Position numbers and translations under genes: made by a program. The notes beneath the pieces are model-generated. The model was not told the DNA's origin. It worked only from the letters and a program-made list of their open reading frames with translations, and did no database searches. Source: Numida meleagris (Eukaryota > Chordata > Aves > Galliformes > Numididae). From it: DNA of 64,000 nucleotides. The first letter of the stretch is position 1; each line of letters starts with the position of its first letter. Location of the stretch: the NCBI RefSeq assembly GCF_002078875.1, contig NC_034414.1:14620107-14684106 (forward strand). The letters run 5' to 3'. Positions 42,350 through 56,249 of the stretch are shown piece after piece.

Positions 42350-45300
42350 GCCAGAGTTTGTTCAGAGATCTAGGAAGTGTCCATGCTGGGGAGAGATGGC
42401 CCAGCCAGCTCCGTGTGAGCTTCTTAACGAGCCCCAGCTGCATTGGTACAGCTGTAATGTTTCTGTCACCATCTGGGCATCTTCCAAGCTAACTGGGATG
42501 GTCTCTGCATGACCTCGCATTGCACTGTGTAGGCATACCCTTGTAGGTCAGCTGCTTTTACTTTGAAATAATAGCAGCAACAACAGAACAGACAGTTTAC
42601 AATTATATGATTATTACTTATTAATATTTGTCCCTGTAAGGTTTGGCATATTCAACAACCATGTATGAAAATGGGTTGAAAAGACTGCATGAAAATTCTC
42701 CTTTAGGACTCAGCTGACCCAAATACACAGTTCTCCTGCTCTGAATTCCTCTATATAGCGCAGGGAGACAAACTGCTCTGTTTTTCTCACTCTCTCTCTT
42801 GCCTTTTTTTTTTTTTCCTTCCATAATACTGCATTGCAGGACCAAATTTTCTGATTATCATGTAGTATCCTATTTTGATTTTTCTCTCCCCAGATTAAAT
42901 GCTTCTGGTACTCTCAGGACAACCAGGACAGATCTGCCTCCTATTAGGAAGGGGTAGACGATATCTCTCTCTAACAGGTAAAGTAAAAAGCACATATAGG
43001 TCAGAAAAGTGACTGCATATCAGAGTGCTACCAACATGACTGTATCAGACAGCGGCATGACAGCATGTAACTAAAAAAAGCCCTGACCACAGAAACCCTT
43101 ACTATAGATGCAGTGACAGCATGAAAACACAATTTTCACTGCTTTAACTTGCCTTGTGTAGGCTGAGGGTAACCACTAAGGCTGTATTCCCAACAGCAGT
43201 GCTAGGCTGGCATTGCATAAGAATTTCAACAGTACAGCAGGCACAGCTTTCAAAAAAAAAAACAACCCTCCTCTTGCTCTCTACTGCGTATCTGTAGACA
43301 ATTCTGCAGAACTAAATGACACAGACAAAATTTGAACACGTTTATCGTCTCTGCAGAATAAGCACAGCCATGACAGAGTGAGTAATATCTGCTTTAGCTC
43401 CTCTATCATCAGTAAGGCTAGCCAACTAAACCTCAGTTGTAGAAGCTTTACCTCCACATACCTTCACCGAGTGAGTGAGCCTCCGAAACTAGAAACAGAA
43501 AATCCTTTTTTTTTTTTTTTCCACTTGCAAGTTGGGACATATTTGATCTACAAGCCACGGAGAGAAAACAAAAAGGGAAACTTAAAACGCCATTGGTTTA
43601 ATAGTCACATTTAGAAGCAGAGTCATACTGTAAAACCGGCTCTTTGTGCTCCTCAGGAAACCTGCACAAGCATTTAACAACTGCAAGAACATTCAAGGTC
43701 AAAGGCTGGCTCTTTGAGGAGATGAGTTGCCTTCTAGCTTTAGTGCTAAAGTCTGCAAAGTAGAGACCGTATTGCAGATGAGATGACTGGGAGATCCCTA
43801 AATCAAACAGCAAGATCTGTGAACCACATATATAAGTAAGAGCCTTATGGAGCTCTGTGTCTGAATTTCATATACAAAAGAACTGGCTTGTGAAAGTTGA
43901 TTATTGCCTTGATTCACTGGATCAGTGTGTGCCAGCACTGAGCCTGCTCCTATCATTCTGCAAAGCATACCCTAGCTTTCAAGACCCCCAGAGGAACTGA
44001 AGCAGAGGAAAACATGCAACTCCACAACAGTATAGAAGTCAGCACTAGTTACAGTTTACTTCCACTAATCTACTACCTTTGCCTACTGCCTCACTGCGAG
44101 AGTTTTACCAAACTGCTGCTGGAAGAGCACGAGGAGAACAGTTCAGAACAGTGCGGACACTGCACACGTATCAAGTGACCTTGACTGAAACTCCTGAATT
44201 CTAATCCCAGTGTGCCTCAGGATCAGTGAAAAAGGAGAAGATCTGTGGGAGGTCAGAACTTTGGTTCCTCCTACACGCTGAGCCAACGTCCCACCGTGGT
44301 GTAGGATACCGCTCCTCCTGCAGCAGTAATGAAATCTCAGAAGACCACTATTTGAACTGAAGGCTGCTTAGTCTTCTACAAAATTGGCAGTCTTAGCTGA
44401 GATGAGACTGTCACATGTAGCTGAAGAAGGAAAAAAGGCTTCTGGTAGACCAGTTAGTTGCTCACAGTACTTCTGACAATGCTGTGGCATAGAAAACTGC
44501 TTGGAAAGTCTGATATGTTACTTGCTCAAAAGAAGAGTAAGGCTAGCAGGAAAGGATGAAACAGTCTGTCAGTAAGTATATCACTTTCTCAGCTTATAGC
44601 GGAAGCAGAAAGAGAAGGAAAACCATGGAAATTAGCTGTGGATGTTCTATCAGACTGCAACCAGAGCCCAGAGTAGGACAGGCAGCAGACTTCTCCTGTT
44701 TCTCATGGAGAAATAAATACTGTAGCTTCAAGTTTTCAAGGGTAACCAACAGTTTACAATGTTGCAGCCCAGGAGTGCTACATGCAAACAGAAAACTGTC
44801 AAACTTTCCACTCACTGATGCATCAACCTAGAGAATAACAGAAATGCAGTGCACTTGCAGATACTTAGCATCAGTTTGATGGCAGGGGAAATGCAAAAGG
44901 ATGGGAACACTAAGGCATGCACAGCATACAGTTCAGAGGTTAAACTGCTCTGGCACGAAGAAAGTTTAGTCTTTGTCTATGATAAAGTGGTTGATTCTGC
45001 AAATCCGGGCAGGTATCAAGAACCGGTTAATTGAGGGCAAGAGAGAGTGAGAGTAAAAAGTGAAAATAGAGCAGTCAAGGGGATCAAAACAGCTGCCAGA
45101 AAGTCCACTTTCCCTTGGGGTTTCCGGTTATCATTTGAAGACAAATATACTTTTCAACTAACCTATTCTGTGGAGCTAATTCCATGGAAGTGCTACTACT
45201 ACCACTGCTGCTTAATGTGCTCAAGAGTTGGTGGATTTGTACCTGTGTAGTGTCTGTTCAGATTTTGCACTAGGACACATCCATTCTTATGCCCAAAAAA

Positions 45301-46340
45301 AAAAAAAGAGAAATAATACAGCTGTGATGAAAGGATTGTATGGATATCTTCACTTATCCCTTACAGCAGATGGCCAGCAGACAACTCAATGCAAGTGCCA
45401 GACTTAACTGTGCATATGCATGTAACAACGTGTGAACCAGCAAAGAGGAATTAAAGGCAAGCTCTTATACAAAGATGGAAAATCCTGCTTTCTTAGGTTT
45501 TGCAGCTGTGCAAAGATGAAGGAAAACATCCCCTTTGATAAAATAATGTTATCTTCCAAAGTTTGCTTTCCACAAGGCTGACACGCTCCCTTCCCCAGGA
45601 GCTAAATCTTTATAGATAGCAATACATACAACATGCTGGCTATGTTTTGCACTGAAGTGTATTTTTGGAGTCAAAGCACTGTCCCTGTTACCTATATGCT
45701 GTATTTACAGAGGCACAGCTTCAAAGTATACATATGAATTTTAAAAAAACTGATTAAAACTTATTCCTGTTCCACTCCAGCTCTCCGATCTATATATTTT
45801 TGTGATTGCACTTCACCAGCAAACCCACCGGGTGAATTAAAGCCTATGGGAAGAGACTAATTTCGCCAGCCCGTGCAGTCTATGCCCTTTGGTGCTTTGG
45901 GTGCAACGTCAAGATCCCACAGAAATCTCTATGTTTCTTCTTACATCACTGTGGCACACACAGAGAAGGCGGTGCCCAGAAGCAAAGAGAGTTTAGCATA
46001 ATGAGTCGGATGGGTGGTCAGCAGTTTGAACCAGCCACTTGATGTTACTATAATGAGGCCTCAGTTTAACAGTTGTTTCGCATGCACAGAAAATCCCTCC
46101 ATCCCAAGGAAATCACTTAAGAATAAAACGAACAAAAACCAAATCATCTGTTTGAGAAGAAAGATGTTATGGCTTGGAAGATGCACATAGTGGGTGGAGA
46201 AAAAATGCCCGTGGATGAGTAAAAATTATTTCTCATAGCAATAGGATCAGAGAGCCTCTAAGCTTTATCTCAGGGACAGCACTGTGTGAATAAAACTCAA
46301 ATTAAAACCTGCAAATACCTGCAAGTTCTGCTGAACCCAA
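42350..46340. other. No recognisable gene
   Basis: Intronic, with T-runs at 42.81 and 43.51 kb and an A-run at 45.30 kb. 45.78-46.06 kb retains several CpGs and looks non-random, but has no frame or repeat. Confidence 0.5.
44160..44245 (+). mobile_element. Possible MIR remnant
   Basis: caagtgaccttgactgaaac, cctgaattctaatcccag and gtgcctcaggatcagtgaaa resemble MIR pieces, but the order is disturbed (internal deletion or rearrangement). Weak. Confidence 0.3.
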
Positions 46341-46343
46341 GAG

Positions 46344-46740
46344 TAGAATCATAGAATCTTTTGAGTTGGAAGGGACTTTTAAAGGTCATCTAGTCCAATC
46401 AGGGACACCTACACTAGATCAGGGTGCTCAGAGCCCCGTCCAGCCTGACCCTGAGTGTCTCAGGTACGGGGCATTCACCCCTTCTCTGAGCAACCTGTGC
46501 CAGTGTCTCACTGCCTTTATTGTAAAAAAAACTTCTTCCTTATATCCAGTCTAAATCTCCTCTCTCTTCATTTGAAACCATTTCCTCTTGTTCTGTCACA
46601 ACAGACTCCACTAAAGAGTCTGTCCCCCTCCTTCCTATAGATCCCCTTTAGGTACTGACAGACTGCTCTCAGGTCTCCCTGGAGCCTTCTCTTCTCCGGG
46701 CTGCACAGCCCCAGCTCTCTCAGCCTGTCCTCAAATCCTT
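46344..46740 (-). mobile_element. CR1 LINE 3' end, well preserved
   Basis: Begins with the CR1 terminal repeat agaatcatagaatc and continues with ttggaagggacttttaaagg, gtcatctagtccaatc, aacctgtgccagtgtctcac and cttcttccttatatccagtc, as in the reverse complement of avian CR1 3' ends. It fades near 46740. It is about 400 bp, 5'-truncated, minus orientation. It is the best preserved CR1 in the window, so probably the youngest. Confidence 0.9.
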
Positions 46741-48765
46741 TTAGGAAAACTCAGAGCTTAGGTCAGTATGTTTTATACATGTTTTGAGCACAGAGGCTTT
46801 ACTTGAAAAAGAATGAAAGTTATTTCCATTATGGTTAGCAGAATTATGTCACATGGCACTTCCCCAAAGGCAACAAACACCAGTTCTATGCTGTCTCTTG
46901 GATCAGTTAGAAAATAACAGTTTAGCATCCATAACCTTCTGTAGCATGTGGGACCAGCAGCCTTTCTCACTTCCACGACTAACTTGTAGAAACATTCTCA
47001 GGAAAGTACCTCGTCCATAAAACCCTGAAATACATTCTTAACTTCAATAGGATTTAAATATAGGCTTTAAGCTTAGGATACCTAAACATCTACACACCCA
47101 CATTGAAGTTACCAAGACTTGACCTTTTTGGCAAGCTCTGAATTCTTCAGTTCTGCTCAAATCTCTCATTTCTCCAGTTACACTGAGTGCTGTGAGTCTA
47201 GGTATTCATAGTCTTTATCATAAGAATAATGCTTAAACTACTGATACACACTAGGTAAAATATTGTAACTTTTAAAATTCATATCTGCACATGCAAATAA
47301 AAGCAGATGGTTACTCTGATCAGCCATTAATAATGTTTTTGATAGGTCAATGTTAAACTCTGTATTTAGTTATACTGGAGTTCACAAAATTGGTATGAAA
47401 CCACCATGAACAGCAGCAGTATTTGTGGCATCTTAAGGTTAAGAATGCACACAAAATAGAGTCCAACTGTTCAAGTTTTGTAAGCTTTTGAAAGTAAGGG
47501 ACCAGGGCAAATGTACAGCTCTTAAGGCATATAGGGATACTAGAAGACCATAGCTAAATGCTGAGCAGGGGTCTGAAGACACAGTTACCAGAGCTGCCAG
47601 AGAGCTTATAACACAGTGGCTGTGAAGGACGACGGCTGTAGGGTATTCTGTAGAGAGTTACAAACAAAATGCTGAATAAAAACAAGAGAATAAAACTAGA
47701 TTTGCAATGGTAAATGGACAATTACAGCAAAGGGGAGGAAGAAATGGAGGACAAGATGAATAGTACTGCTGGTCAAAAGATGTGTAAAAATAAGGGGAAA
47801 GAAACCAAGCATCTCTAACTGGCTCTGCACCTGCAAAACAAGTGGAAGAGAAATAGAGACTGTAGTGAAAAGGACAGCTGGAGAAATGATATCAGAGGAT
47901 GGAGGTCAAGCCTCTGTGAGAACCAGCAATTTCAGAGAGGGATAAATGAGAGAGTCAGAAATAGCTAAGACCTCTTTAGAAGAGCTGTGAAGGTACATCA
48001 ATGTGTTCATTATTTCATCTATAGTCTGCTAGCTAGCTGTTCCTCTGTTTACAGAGCTTTCTCTATATTTAAAATTTGATTTATATCTTCCAATTAAATC
48101 AGTAATCACATCTTTTATTCCAGCCCAGTGCATCTGTGATCTCATTTCCCGTGTTCTCTCCTATGGACCACTGAGATCTCCTCTCAAGACTCCAGGCAGG
48201 CTCTAGGAAAAAGCTCTTCCTTTGGCTGCTAATGTGTTTGCTCTCTTGTTGCAAATGAGATGTAATCATTACATCAGTTCCTTTAGGCTGCTTAAGCCTC
48301 AGAGCACCCTCTACATGGCAGCCTTTGAACCAGAGTCCTCAACCTTCTTTATGTCACTTTAATGTTTACTTTTACCTGCTGAAACCCCCATTCTTCGTAT
48401 ACTGCTGTTGATTCTCAGTTTTACTCATCAACTTCATTTTTGGAGATCTTTTTCATACTAAATCTTCCTGATGTGGTTCTTGCAGTCACTGATTGTTCCT
48501 ACCATGAGGCTAAAGTATTCATAATCATCTCTGCTGCTCTCCAAAGTATTTTTATTACAGCTGTTACAGATTTTTTTTTTTTTTAATTGCTCTAAGTCTG
48601 GCTGTAACTCTTGATCAACTTCTTTCATCACATCTACGCTGGAGCTCAAGCTAGACACTAAGAAAAATTTAAATGATGGGAAGTGTAATATAGTACTGGC
48701 ATGGGCTATATAGAGAGGATGAGGAATTCCAGTTCCTACAGGTTTCCAAACCAAGACAAAGCCAT

Positions 48766-48857
48766 GGCTGGCATACAGCAGTCCTTATTTGAGTGAGAGG
48801 ATGGATTACATAAATCTTCACAGGGTCCTTCCAACCTTTATTTCTACAATTCCATGC
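48766..48857 (+). mobile_element. CR1 LINE 3' tip
   Basis: Reads gcatacagcagtccttattt, gagtgagaggatggatta and cagggtccttccaacc followed by tacaattcca, the pattern of a CR1 3' end in plus orientation (ggttggactagatgatct, ggtcccttccaacc in typical copies). Diverged; the terminal octamer repeat is degraded. The upstream boundary is uncertain. Confidence 0.65.
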
Positions 48858-49785
48858 ATCTCTCCAATATTTCACTCTTTACTCTGCTTAGAAATTGTAA
48901 CAATCTGGTTATCCTTGATTTCTCCTTCGTTAATATCCCCTTTCTTACTCGAGCAGTATGTACTCAGTTCCAGTTGCCTCTTCTCCTGTACTAGAGATAT
49001 TCTGGTACTACAGAGCAATCATATCTGCTATTTCCATTACTCTGCTGCCCAGAAGGGATTTGGTACTCTCAGGTATCCATACACAACTACTCCTTCCTAT
49101 AATCTGCACTTTGTTATCTAAGTTCTTCCATGGCTACTAAACTTAACAACTTTCACTTACAAGAGAAAATATGACCCCAGATAACTGGGAAGAAAGCTGT
49201 GTGCCGCTCTCTCCTGTGTCCACCAATCTTACTTATTTGTTCATAAGCAAATGTTATTATTTTGTGGATTTGATAAATAAGAGATTGATTTAAGAGGTGG
49301 AAATGAGCATACAATAAATATATAATACATAGTGGACAATATGCACTCTCACACCATGTCTTTCCTTTCTGCCTTGAAAATACTGCTTGGATAATGAGGA
49401 ACAAACAAGAGGTTAACAAAGGACAGATGGGATTTAGGAAGGAAATTCAGGGACAGCTGAGGGAGAAGGAGTAAAGAGAGAAAACTCATCAAAGAAAAGA
49501 GGTAAGAACATCAGACTGAGGGGATTTATTTCAGTGTATTAGGAAGAAAATATAAGAAGAAAAATCTCTAAAAAATTACTTTAGCACAACATACTTCACA
49601 GCTGGGGGAAATTACTCTGCCACTATTGACAGCAAGTACTTTTTCTGCTGGACAACCTCCATGCACATGAATGTAGACATGTACGCTATCCTTCTTTCCA
49701 TGTAGCAACAGCCACTTCTAGTCAGCTACAAGGATCCTGATGGACAGCATGACAGAATATCCAGAACACCATGAGATACACGTTA

Positions 49786-51077
49786 ATTGCTCCAAAAGTA
49801 ATGTCTCCTACTTATTTCCATGGAAACTACCTCAGGCATAAAGAGCACAATAACACTATTTGATAGAGAAAATTTTCAGCTACAAAACACTATTTTTTCA
49901 GCATAGTCACCACCATTAGCTATGCATTTTCATCACCAATGAACAAGAGCCTGCATGCCATGCTTGTAAAAATTTGCTCCAGCAGAGCTGACCCACTGTT
50001 TCAGCCACTATGATGGCACCGGCGCTAGGAAAATGTTGCCCTCACAGTCCATCTTTCATTGGCCCAGACGGGTGGAAGTCAGAAGGCATCAAATCCGGAC
50101 TATACAGTGGGTGTGGTAGGAAAGTCCAGCCAAGATGGGCAATGTGCTCCATGGTCCTTAAACTGGCATAGGGCCTGGTATTAACATGTTACAAAAGAAA
50201 GGTTGTCTTCTTCTCTGACCTGACTCTGGAAGTTTGAGTCTTCAATTTAGTCAGCATCGTTATGTAGCGGTCAGTGTAGGTAGTTGGTCTGCGTTCCAGG
50301 AAATTCAGAAGGATCACTCCTTCCCTGTCCCAGAAGACATTGCGTATCACTTAACCCACTGAGGGCTGCATCTTGTACTTTTTATTCGATGGGCAATTCA
50401 CATATCAGCACTCCATGAACTGCCATTTTTACTCTGGCTCATAGTGGTGACATCGCATCGCATCTCCAGTAGCAATACAATCCAGGAAACTGTCACCTTC
50501 AGTCTCTTATTGGTTCAGTAGGTCCTGAAAACTTGCATATGTTGTTCTTTCTATTCCTGTGTGAGCATTTATGACCCTCACCTGGCACAAGCTTTCTGAT
50601 ATTCTAATGTTGCCACCATTGTTTCCAACACACTGAAGCTGATATTAAGGTCCATGTGTACAGCACAGTTCTCTGCCTGTAATCCACCTATTGATACAGA
50701 TCTTTATTTAATGGTGTGACAGCTGTTCATGGCCATCCAGAACAAGGCTCATCTTTCATGTCACTGTTGCCACTACTGAAATGCACCACCCACCACTTCA
50801 CCGTGTTGATATCCACCGGTTGGTCTCCATAGACGTTAAGCAACGTCAGTGAATGTCAACAGGCTTTCCGCATGAAGGAATTCAATGACACGCCATTGCT
50901 TCAGCTGCACTTCCATGTCAGCTGCCATTTTGTCAGCTGAAGGGCAATTTGACATTTGTCACACGGCAACAAAACATAACAGAATACTGACAGGAAGGTT
51001 CAACCTCTACCATACCACCATCAGACATTGTGGGCCAACATAATAAATGGGAGGTATTACTTTTGGAACAGCCCTCA
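49786..51077 (-). mobile_element. Near full-length mariner (Galluhop-like), decayed
   Basis: A 1,292-bp element flanked by TA (49784-49785 and 51078-51079), the mariner target duplication. Terminal inverted repeats are visible: 49791-49815 and 51043-51067 match at 21 of 25 positions, and the right end reads ggaacagccctca. The orientation is minus, shown by a transposase remnant at about 50133-50047 reading HPLYSPDLMPSDFH, the conserved region of Tc1/mariner enzymes with the third catalytic aspartate (D,D34D). The frame carries stops and shifts throughout. Confidence 0.87.
50047..50950 (-). pseudogene. Mariner transposase pseudogene
   Basis: Degenerate coding region inside the long mariner. 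Near 50930 the minus strand begins MAADMEVQLKQWRVIEFLHA and soon meets a stop. Near 50133-50047 it reads LGWTFLPHPLYSPDLMPSDF followed by a stop after about ten more residues. In mariner enzymes this region holds the catalytic D of the DD34D triad and follows the nucleic-acid-binding N-terminal helix-turn-helix domains. Multiple stops and frameshifts mean no functional protein. Confidence 0.75.
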
Positions 51078-51079
51078 TA

Positions 51080-54000
51080 GTCTACTGGGAATTCTTCCTG
51101 GAAAACTGTACACATGAGGCACAGCCCTGTTAAAAATTGCTTCAGGTGCAGTAGGGAAAACAAGTAATATTCCCCATGTCCTTGTATCTTTGTTATGGCA
51201 GTTTTTACACATTCTGGCAGCTCTTCACTTCAATCATACCGAGTTCTACAGCAGCTTCTTGGGATACGGAAAAATAAGCTAAATGCACATCCCATTAAAA
51301 GTCAAGAGCATTCCTTATGAGCAGACATGAGAAGAAACTAGGTGTTCCTGTCTTGTTTATACATTTTGCTATTATTTATTTATTGCAGATAGGTCTGCAT
51401 TTGAGAGAAGCAGATGAAGCATGTTTCTATGTTCTGAAGCTGCACAATAACTAAAAGTAGCAACAACTAGAATCACACTCCGCTGTGTTACCCCTTGCGA
51501 TGCTGACATTTCTTTACCACTTTCCCACTGAATGTACAGAAGAAGTGGCACTTGTTGCGAGAGCTGCAAGCAATAGAAGAATGCTTCTGCCTGTGGTATA
51601 TGCCAGAAACAGGACCAGGAACGAGTGGTTATGTATTTCTTACATCAGATTTTCCTTCCTGAGTGTTGACAACCATTGCCAACTGTCCCCCGCCTTACCA
51701 AAACATTCTAAAACATGATTTTGAATGTTAAATTTAGCAGAAGCTGGAGCATTGGTCCCTAATTTCCAGAAAGGACTGGGATTTTGGCTGCATGACTTTT
51801 CTGAGTTATCACTGAACACTCCTAAAAAAGCCAGCCAGCTTCTGGGTGTGGCACCCTAGAATTTCTTGCCACTTTCAGAAGTCTTTTTTTCCTCCAAGGA
51901 AAATGCATGATAATGTAACAGAGATGTTACTGAGCGTTACAATCATTATCTGCTGAGAGACTGGAACAGATGCAGAAGTTCAAGATTAAATTCATTCTCT
52001 CCTTCCCTATAGTTTGCAGAGAATTATGGCAATAACCTTATTTCTACTCTCACAGCACAAAGCCATTGCTGCTGCCTCCTCTTGCAGTGGCAGAGCACAT
52101 CATGTTACATTACACCATATGGCTCAAGAATACCGGGTGTTCTAAGTAGTGACTGCTTTTCCCACGTTAGAGCAGAATCAACCATGCCACAACTGCAATC
52201 CCAGCATTGCATGGTAGTTGGACCTACAGAGCACGGGCTTCAGCTCCCACAGTATTAATGCACCTGAAAGATTCTCTTAAGACTTGAAGGAGAAACACCA
52301 TTTTGTAACAAACATTGGGTGTCTCCTCCATATGTGTAGCATGTATTTCCATGGGAGGACAGCAGCAGAATGCAAACAACAGTTTATTGCTATAGGAGTG
52401 TGCTTCATGAACAAACTAGCATATTAGATACACACCCACCACAGACCGGGCACCTCAGGATGCCAGAATGAAAGGTAATGAGTTCAGAGACAGCAGCTGG
52501 TAAAAGAGGAAATGCCCAAACTCCTAAAAATTTACAACTAGAGAGGTCAGCCTGCTCCAGTGGTAGCAAAACAAACCCAGATCATATTGTGTCCAGCTAC
52601 AGCTGACACTTTGGGAACTAACAACTACATGCACTGGGATTGAGCTTTTGCAGATTTTCATGCATTCATGCCAAGTATTTAATAGCACAAACCACAGGAG
52701 TAGACCCAGTGGGGCCTGGTTTACACTTAAAAGATTAACAGCAAAACTTTTATGTTCAATATTAAAATGGAAAACAAAAAGAGCCTGTATCTCCTAACTG
52801 ACAGTGCAATGCCTGGCCTTAGCTCACAGTTGTGCTATTCAGCATATCCACTAGGTGACATTTTATTTGGGTTAGGCAACTCCTATAAGCTACACGGGGC
52901 TAAGAAATGCTGGTGGCACAAGGCAATAAATAATTGTTTCAGCAAAAATGAAGTTTTTGTCCCAGTGGCTAACCTTCTATAAACAGGGATGGACTACATC
53001 CCTTAAGTGGGATGGATCAGTATATTGATGTTTGCGGAGCTTATTCTAGATGATAGATTCAGGGTCAAACATCTGAGCCAGTTCTGGTCTCAGTCAATCT
53101 ACTTAAGGATTGATGTCCCATTACTGTTATTGCTCTTCTGATGTAACACTGGTTCTCTTTCCAGGAGAAAAGATAAAAAGACTCAAAAGGTTTCCAGACA
53201 AGATTCTGGAACATGAAATACAAACCAGTGTGAAATGAAGTCTTTCCATCTGACCATACTCCAAAAAAAAAAAATTAAAGCAGAAAATACACACCTATAT
53301 AAAACACACTAGCTGAAATACCTGAATGAAATCAGTGCATACCGTGTTGCAGCACTGAGATGCCAACATCTTCCTCCTCCTGAACTGTTTACAAAGTTCT
53401 GTAATGACACTGAGCAAACTCTGGCCTGGCAGAATCACAAAAACAGGAACTTATCCTAGTATGATGTTAAGTCCTACACTGTTATTCTGGTGCTTATAGG
53501 TGTGACTTCAACATGATTTGGTCAATACAGCATTCACACTTCTATCTGCATCTGAGTTTCATTGAGTTTTGCTTTCTGCCCAGGAAGAAATTGTTTGAGG
53601 AAGAAAAAGTTATTTTTCATAAAGAGCTGTAGAACTTAAAAAAAAAAAAAAAGCAACAACAAAAAATCAACTCTATAGTTCAGGCCAGAAAGCACGCTCC
53701 CTTGCTCCCTTTCAGCTTTGAAGTTACCTACATAAAAAATTTGTTAACACCTTAAAGATTTGGGGAACTATTTTATTAATAATGTAAAATGCATTTCCTA
53801 TCTGTAAATGCAGTCAAAGCTGACAATTCTACACATGGCTCAACTAGTATACTCTCTCTAGTGATATCCTTTCATTCTCTGCAGCCTGGGACAAGTTTCA
53901 CTCTGTGTCTTCAGACCAATTAATTAACCAGACTACACAGCTGGTTGAAATACTGGTAGAAAAAATGTCAATTAAAAGAAGTAGTGTTAGTTTGAATCAT

Positions 54001-55805
54001 ATCAAAATCCATTGCTATTTAGCATTTTTCACCAACCTTCAGTGATCAAAAGGAAAAAACAAATGCAAGTTTTCAATGTACTACGGAGACTACAGCTCCA
54101 GATTGAAAAAAAAGCTCTTGCCCTTCAGGGTAGCTTCTACTGATGGTCTTTCCTAGGACAATGAATTAAAAACCTGACAACAGCTAAGGATCCTGGTGCT
54201 TTCTGCCATTTCTCCATACAGCAACACTTTGTAGGGCCACCTCCTCTCTCTAGTGGGGGACATGTTGCCCCACAGCTGTGTACTCTCAGAGCCTGCGCAC
54301 AACTTGCTGCATCTTGCCCTGGTAACATAGAGCTTGGAGATACTGGAAGCCTAGGGAGAGGCAGGGCTTTCAGCATCTGGAGATGGCAAGCAGGATTCCT
54401 AACACCCTGCTATGTAAATGAAGTTAAGCTCCCGTCTGTTTCACTCCAAATGCAAGAATGATGCAGTTACAGTGGGAGGAGTTAAAGAGAGTCGAACACA
54501 AAGGATTTTCAGTGGCTGATTACTGACAGCAGCCTCCCAGGTGGATGAGGACTGGATAGTAGAACACAACTCTGAGAGCAGTTATTGGTCTACCCAGGTA
54601 GTAGGGTTACCACCAAGCTAAATGAATGGCAAAAGCATTCCTTGACTCCAGCTAGCTCTAGCTGGGGCTCAGAAAGAACATCTGCTGCTTGACCAAGGCA
54701 GTGCGCAAGTATGGTAGACACTGTGCCTATGTTTTTGCACACACAGGGCTGTGAGTAGAACACTTCTGGTAAAACAAAGACTTAAGGCAGACAGCTATGA
54801 TACAAGTCTGTGGAATTAAACGTAGGGTAAAAAAAATAGGACCAGTTATTTTTATACCTTGCTAAAATGCATCAATTGATCATGCTAACTTTAGAAAGCA
54901 AAAGGCATGGTGTGCACTTGACAGGTTTGTTCCTCTGACAGGTACACCATGTGCTCCTGATTCCTGTTTAATTTCCGCCCCGAAGAATACCTCCAATTGT
55001 GCTGCTTGTGGGTGTGGTAGAAAGTGGGGGTGGAAAGTGATTCTTCTCCGAAGGAAAATACAATTATCCAACTTCTTTATCTGCTCAAATGAATGACAAG
55101 TGAACAGGTTTCCAATGCTCCCCACCAGCTCCAGTTTAAAACACAACACTCTGCATTATACATTCAATAACAGATCCCTAGTCTCAAATTCCCTATAGCA
55201 GAAGGGAGACAGGGAAAATAAGCTCCTTTCATTTTCCTGTGTTTTTCATATCATAAGGTGTTTTTTTTGTCACTCTGAACTTAGAAGACAGACACACATG
55301 AGGCTGTGCTGTGCTAAATATGTTGCTACTGGAATATGAACGAGCGCCAAAGAGGCAGGGGGTAAGGGCGAGTTTGTGCGCTCCTGATCTCTGATGGGAG
55401 TCAATCATTCTTGAAGTTTGTTTGCCACCTACACACAGTCAAACATGAAGACAGACACGCGCACACTCCTAATCTGCTCTCTTCCAGTGCTAAAAGCAGA
55501 TAAGCAAGCGGTAATGCTCTAGGCTAAAGACAAGCCAAACCAAGGGTGAGTGCATGTATTTATAACAAGTACATGTAGCAAGTGTGCAAGGGAAGATCCA
55601 TGTGAGTACGAACATACTCATCTGTATGCTGCAACTTCTATGTTCAACAGCAGGTAAAAACACGAATATCATAAAGTACATATGTGTTTTGGAGAAATAT
55701 AATTTCTGTCATGATTTGTTTTTTTTTTTCTTTCCATAAATACAAGGTCATCTGGGTTATTCTCCTCTTGCAGCAAGATACCAACAAATCAGAAGAATAA
55801 TAGAT
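51080..55805. other. No recognisable gene
   Basis: Intronic. A-runs near 53.27 and 53.64 kb; 55.30-55.51 kb has clustered CpG (gaacgagcgcc, cacgcgcac) without an explanation. Otherwise nothing seen. Confidence 0.5.
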
Positions 55806-55809
55806 TAGA

Positions 55810-55929
55810 GCCAGCAAGTTAGGACAGTGTTTCTTAATTAGGGAGTACAGGAAAGTTTGGCAAATGCTTGCCAGCAAGGTAGCACAGCGTTTCTTAATCA
55901 AGGAGTACAGGAAAGTTTGGTGAACGCTT
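55810..55929. repeat. 60-bp tandem duplication, two copies
   Basis: Unit one 55810-55869 and unit two 55870-55929, both beginning gccagcaag and sharing gagtacaggaaagtttgg. They differ at about 8 of 60 positions, so the duplication is not recent. I do not recognise the unit as part of a known repeat. Confidence 0.9.
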
Positions 55930-56234
55930 TAAAGCCTTTTCCTTGGGGCTTCTATTTAATACATTTAATCAATACTAAATAAATAAATACTTTACTTTCC
56001 TTCCTATTTGCTTTTTCTAATACAACTGTCTCCAACATCTTGTGTACCAGTATACCAGATCAATTTAAACCAGTTTCAACAATAAACTTATATGGTCTCA
56101 TTTCTTTGTTCATTTGTACCCAATTGTAGGGTGTATTCAGCGGGATTCAGTAGCAGCTTAACATAACTTCCTCTGCAATCAACAGAGAAACACCCAAATG
56201 CTGCAGCTTAAAGAAAGGTATTACTGAAGAAATT

Positions 56235-56249
56235 AATATATATATATAA
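56235..56249. repeat. Short (TA)n tract
   Basis: Six to seven alternating at/ta steps. Confidence 0.75.
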
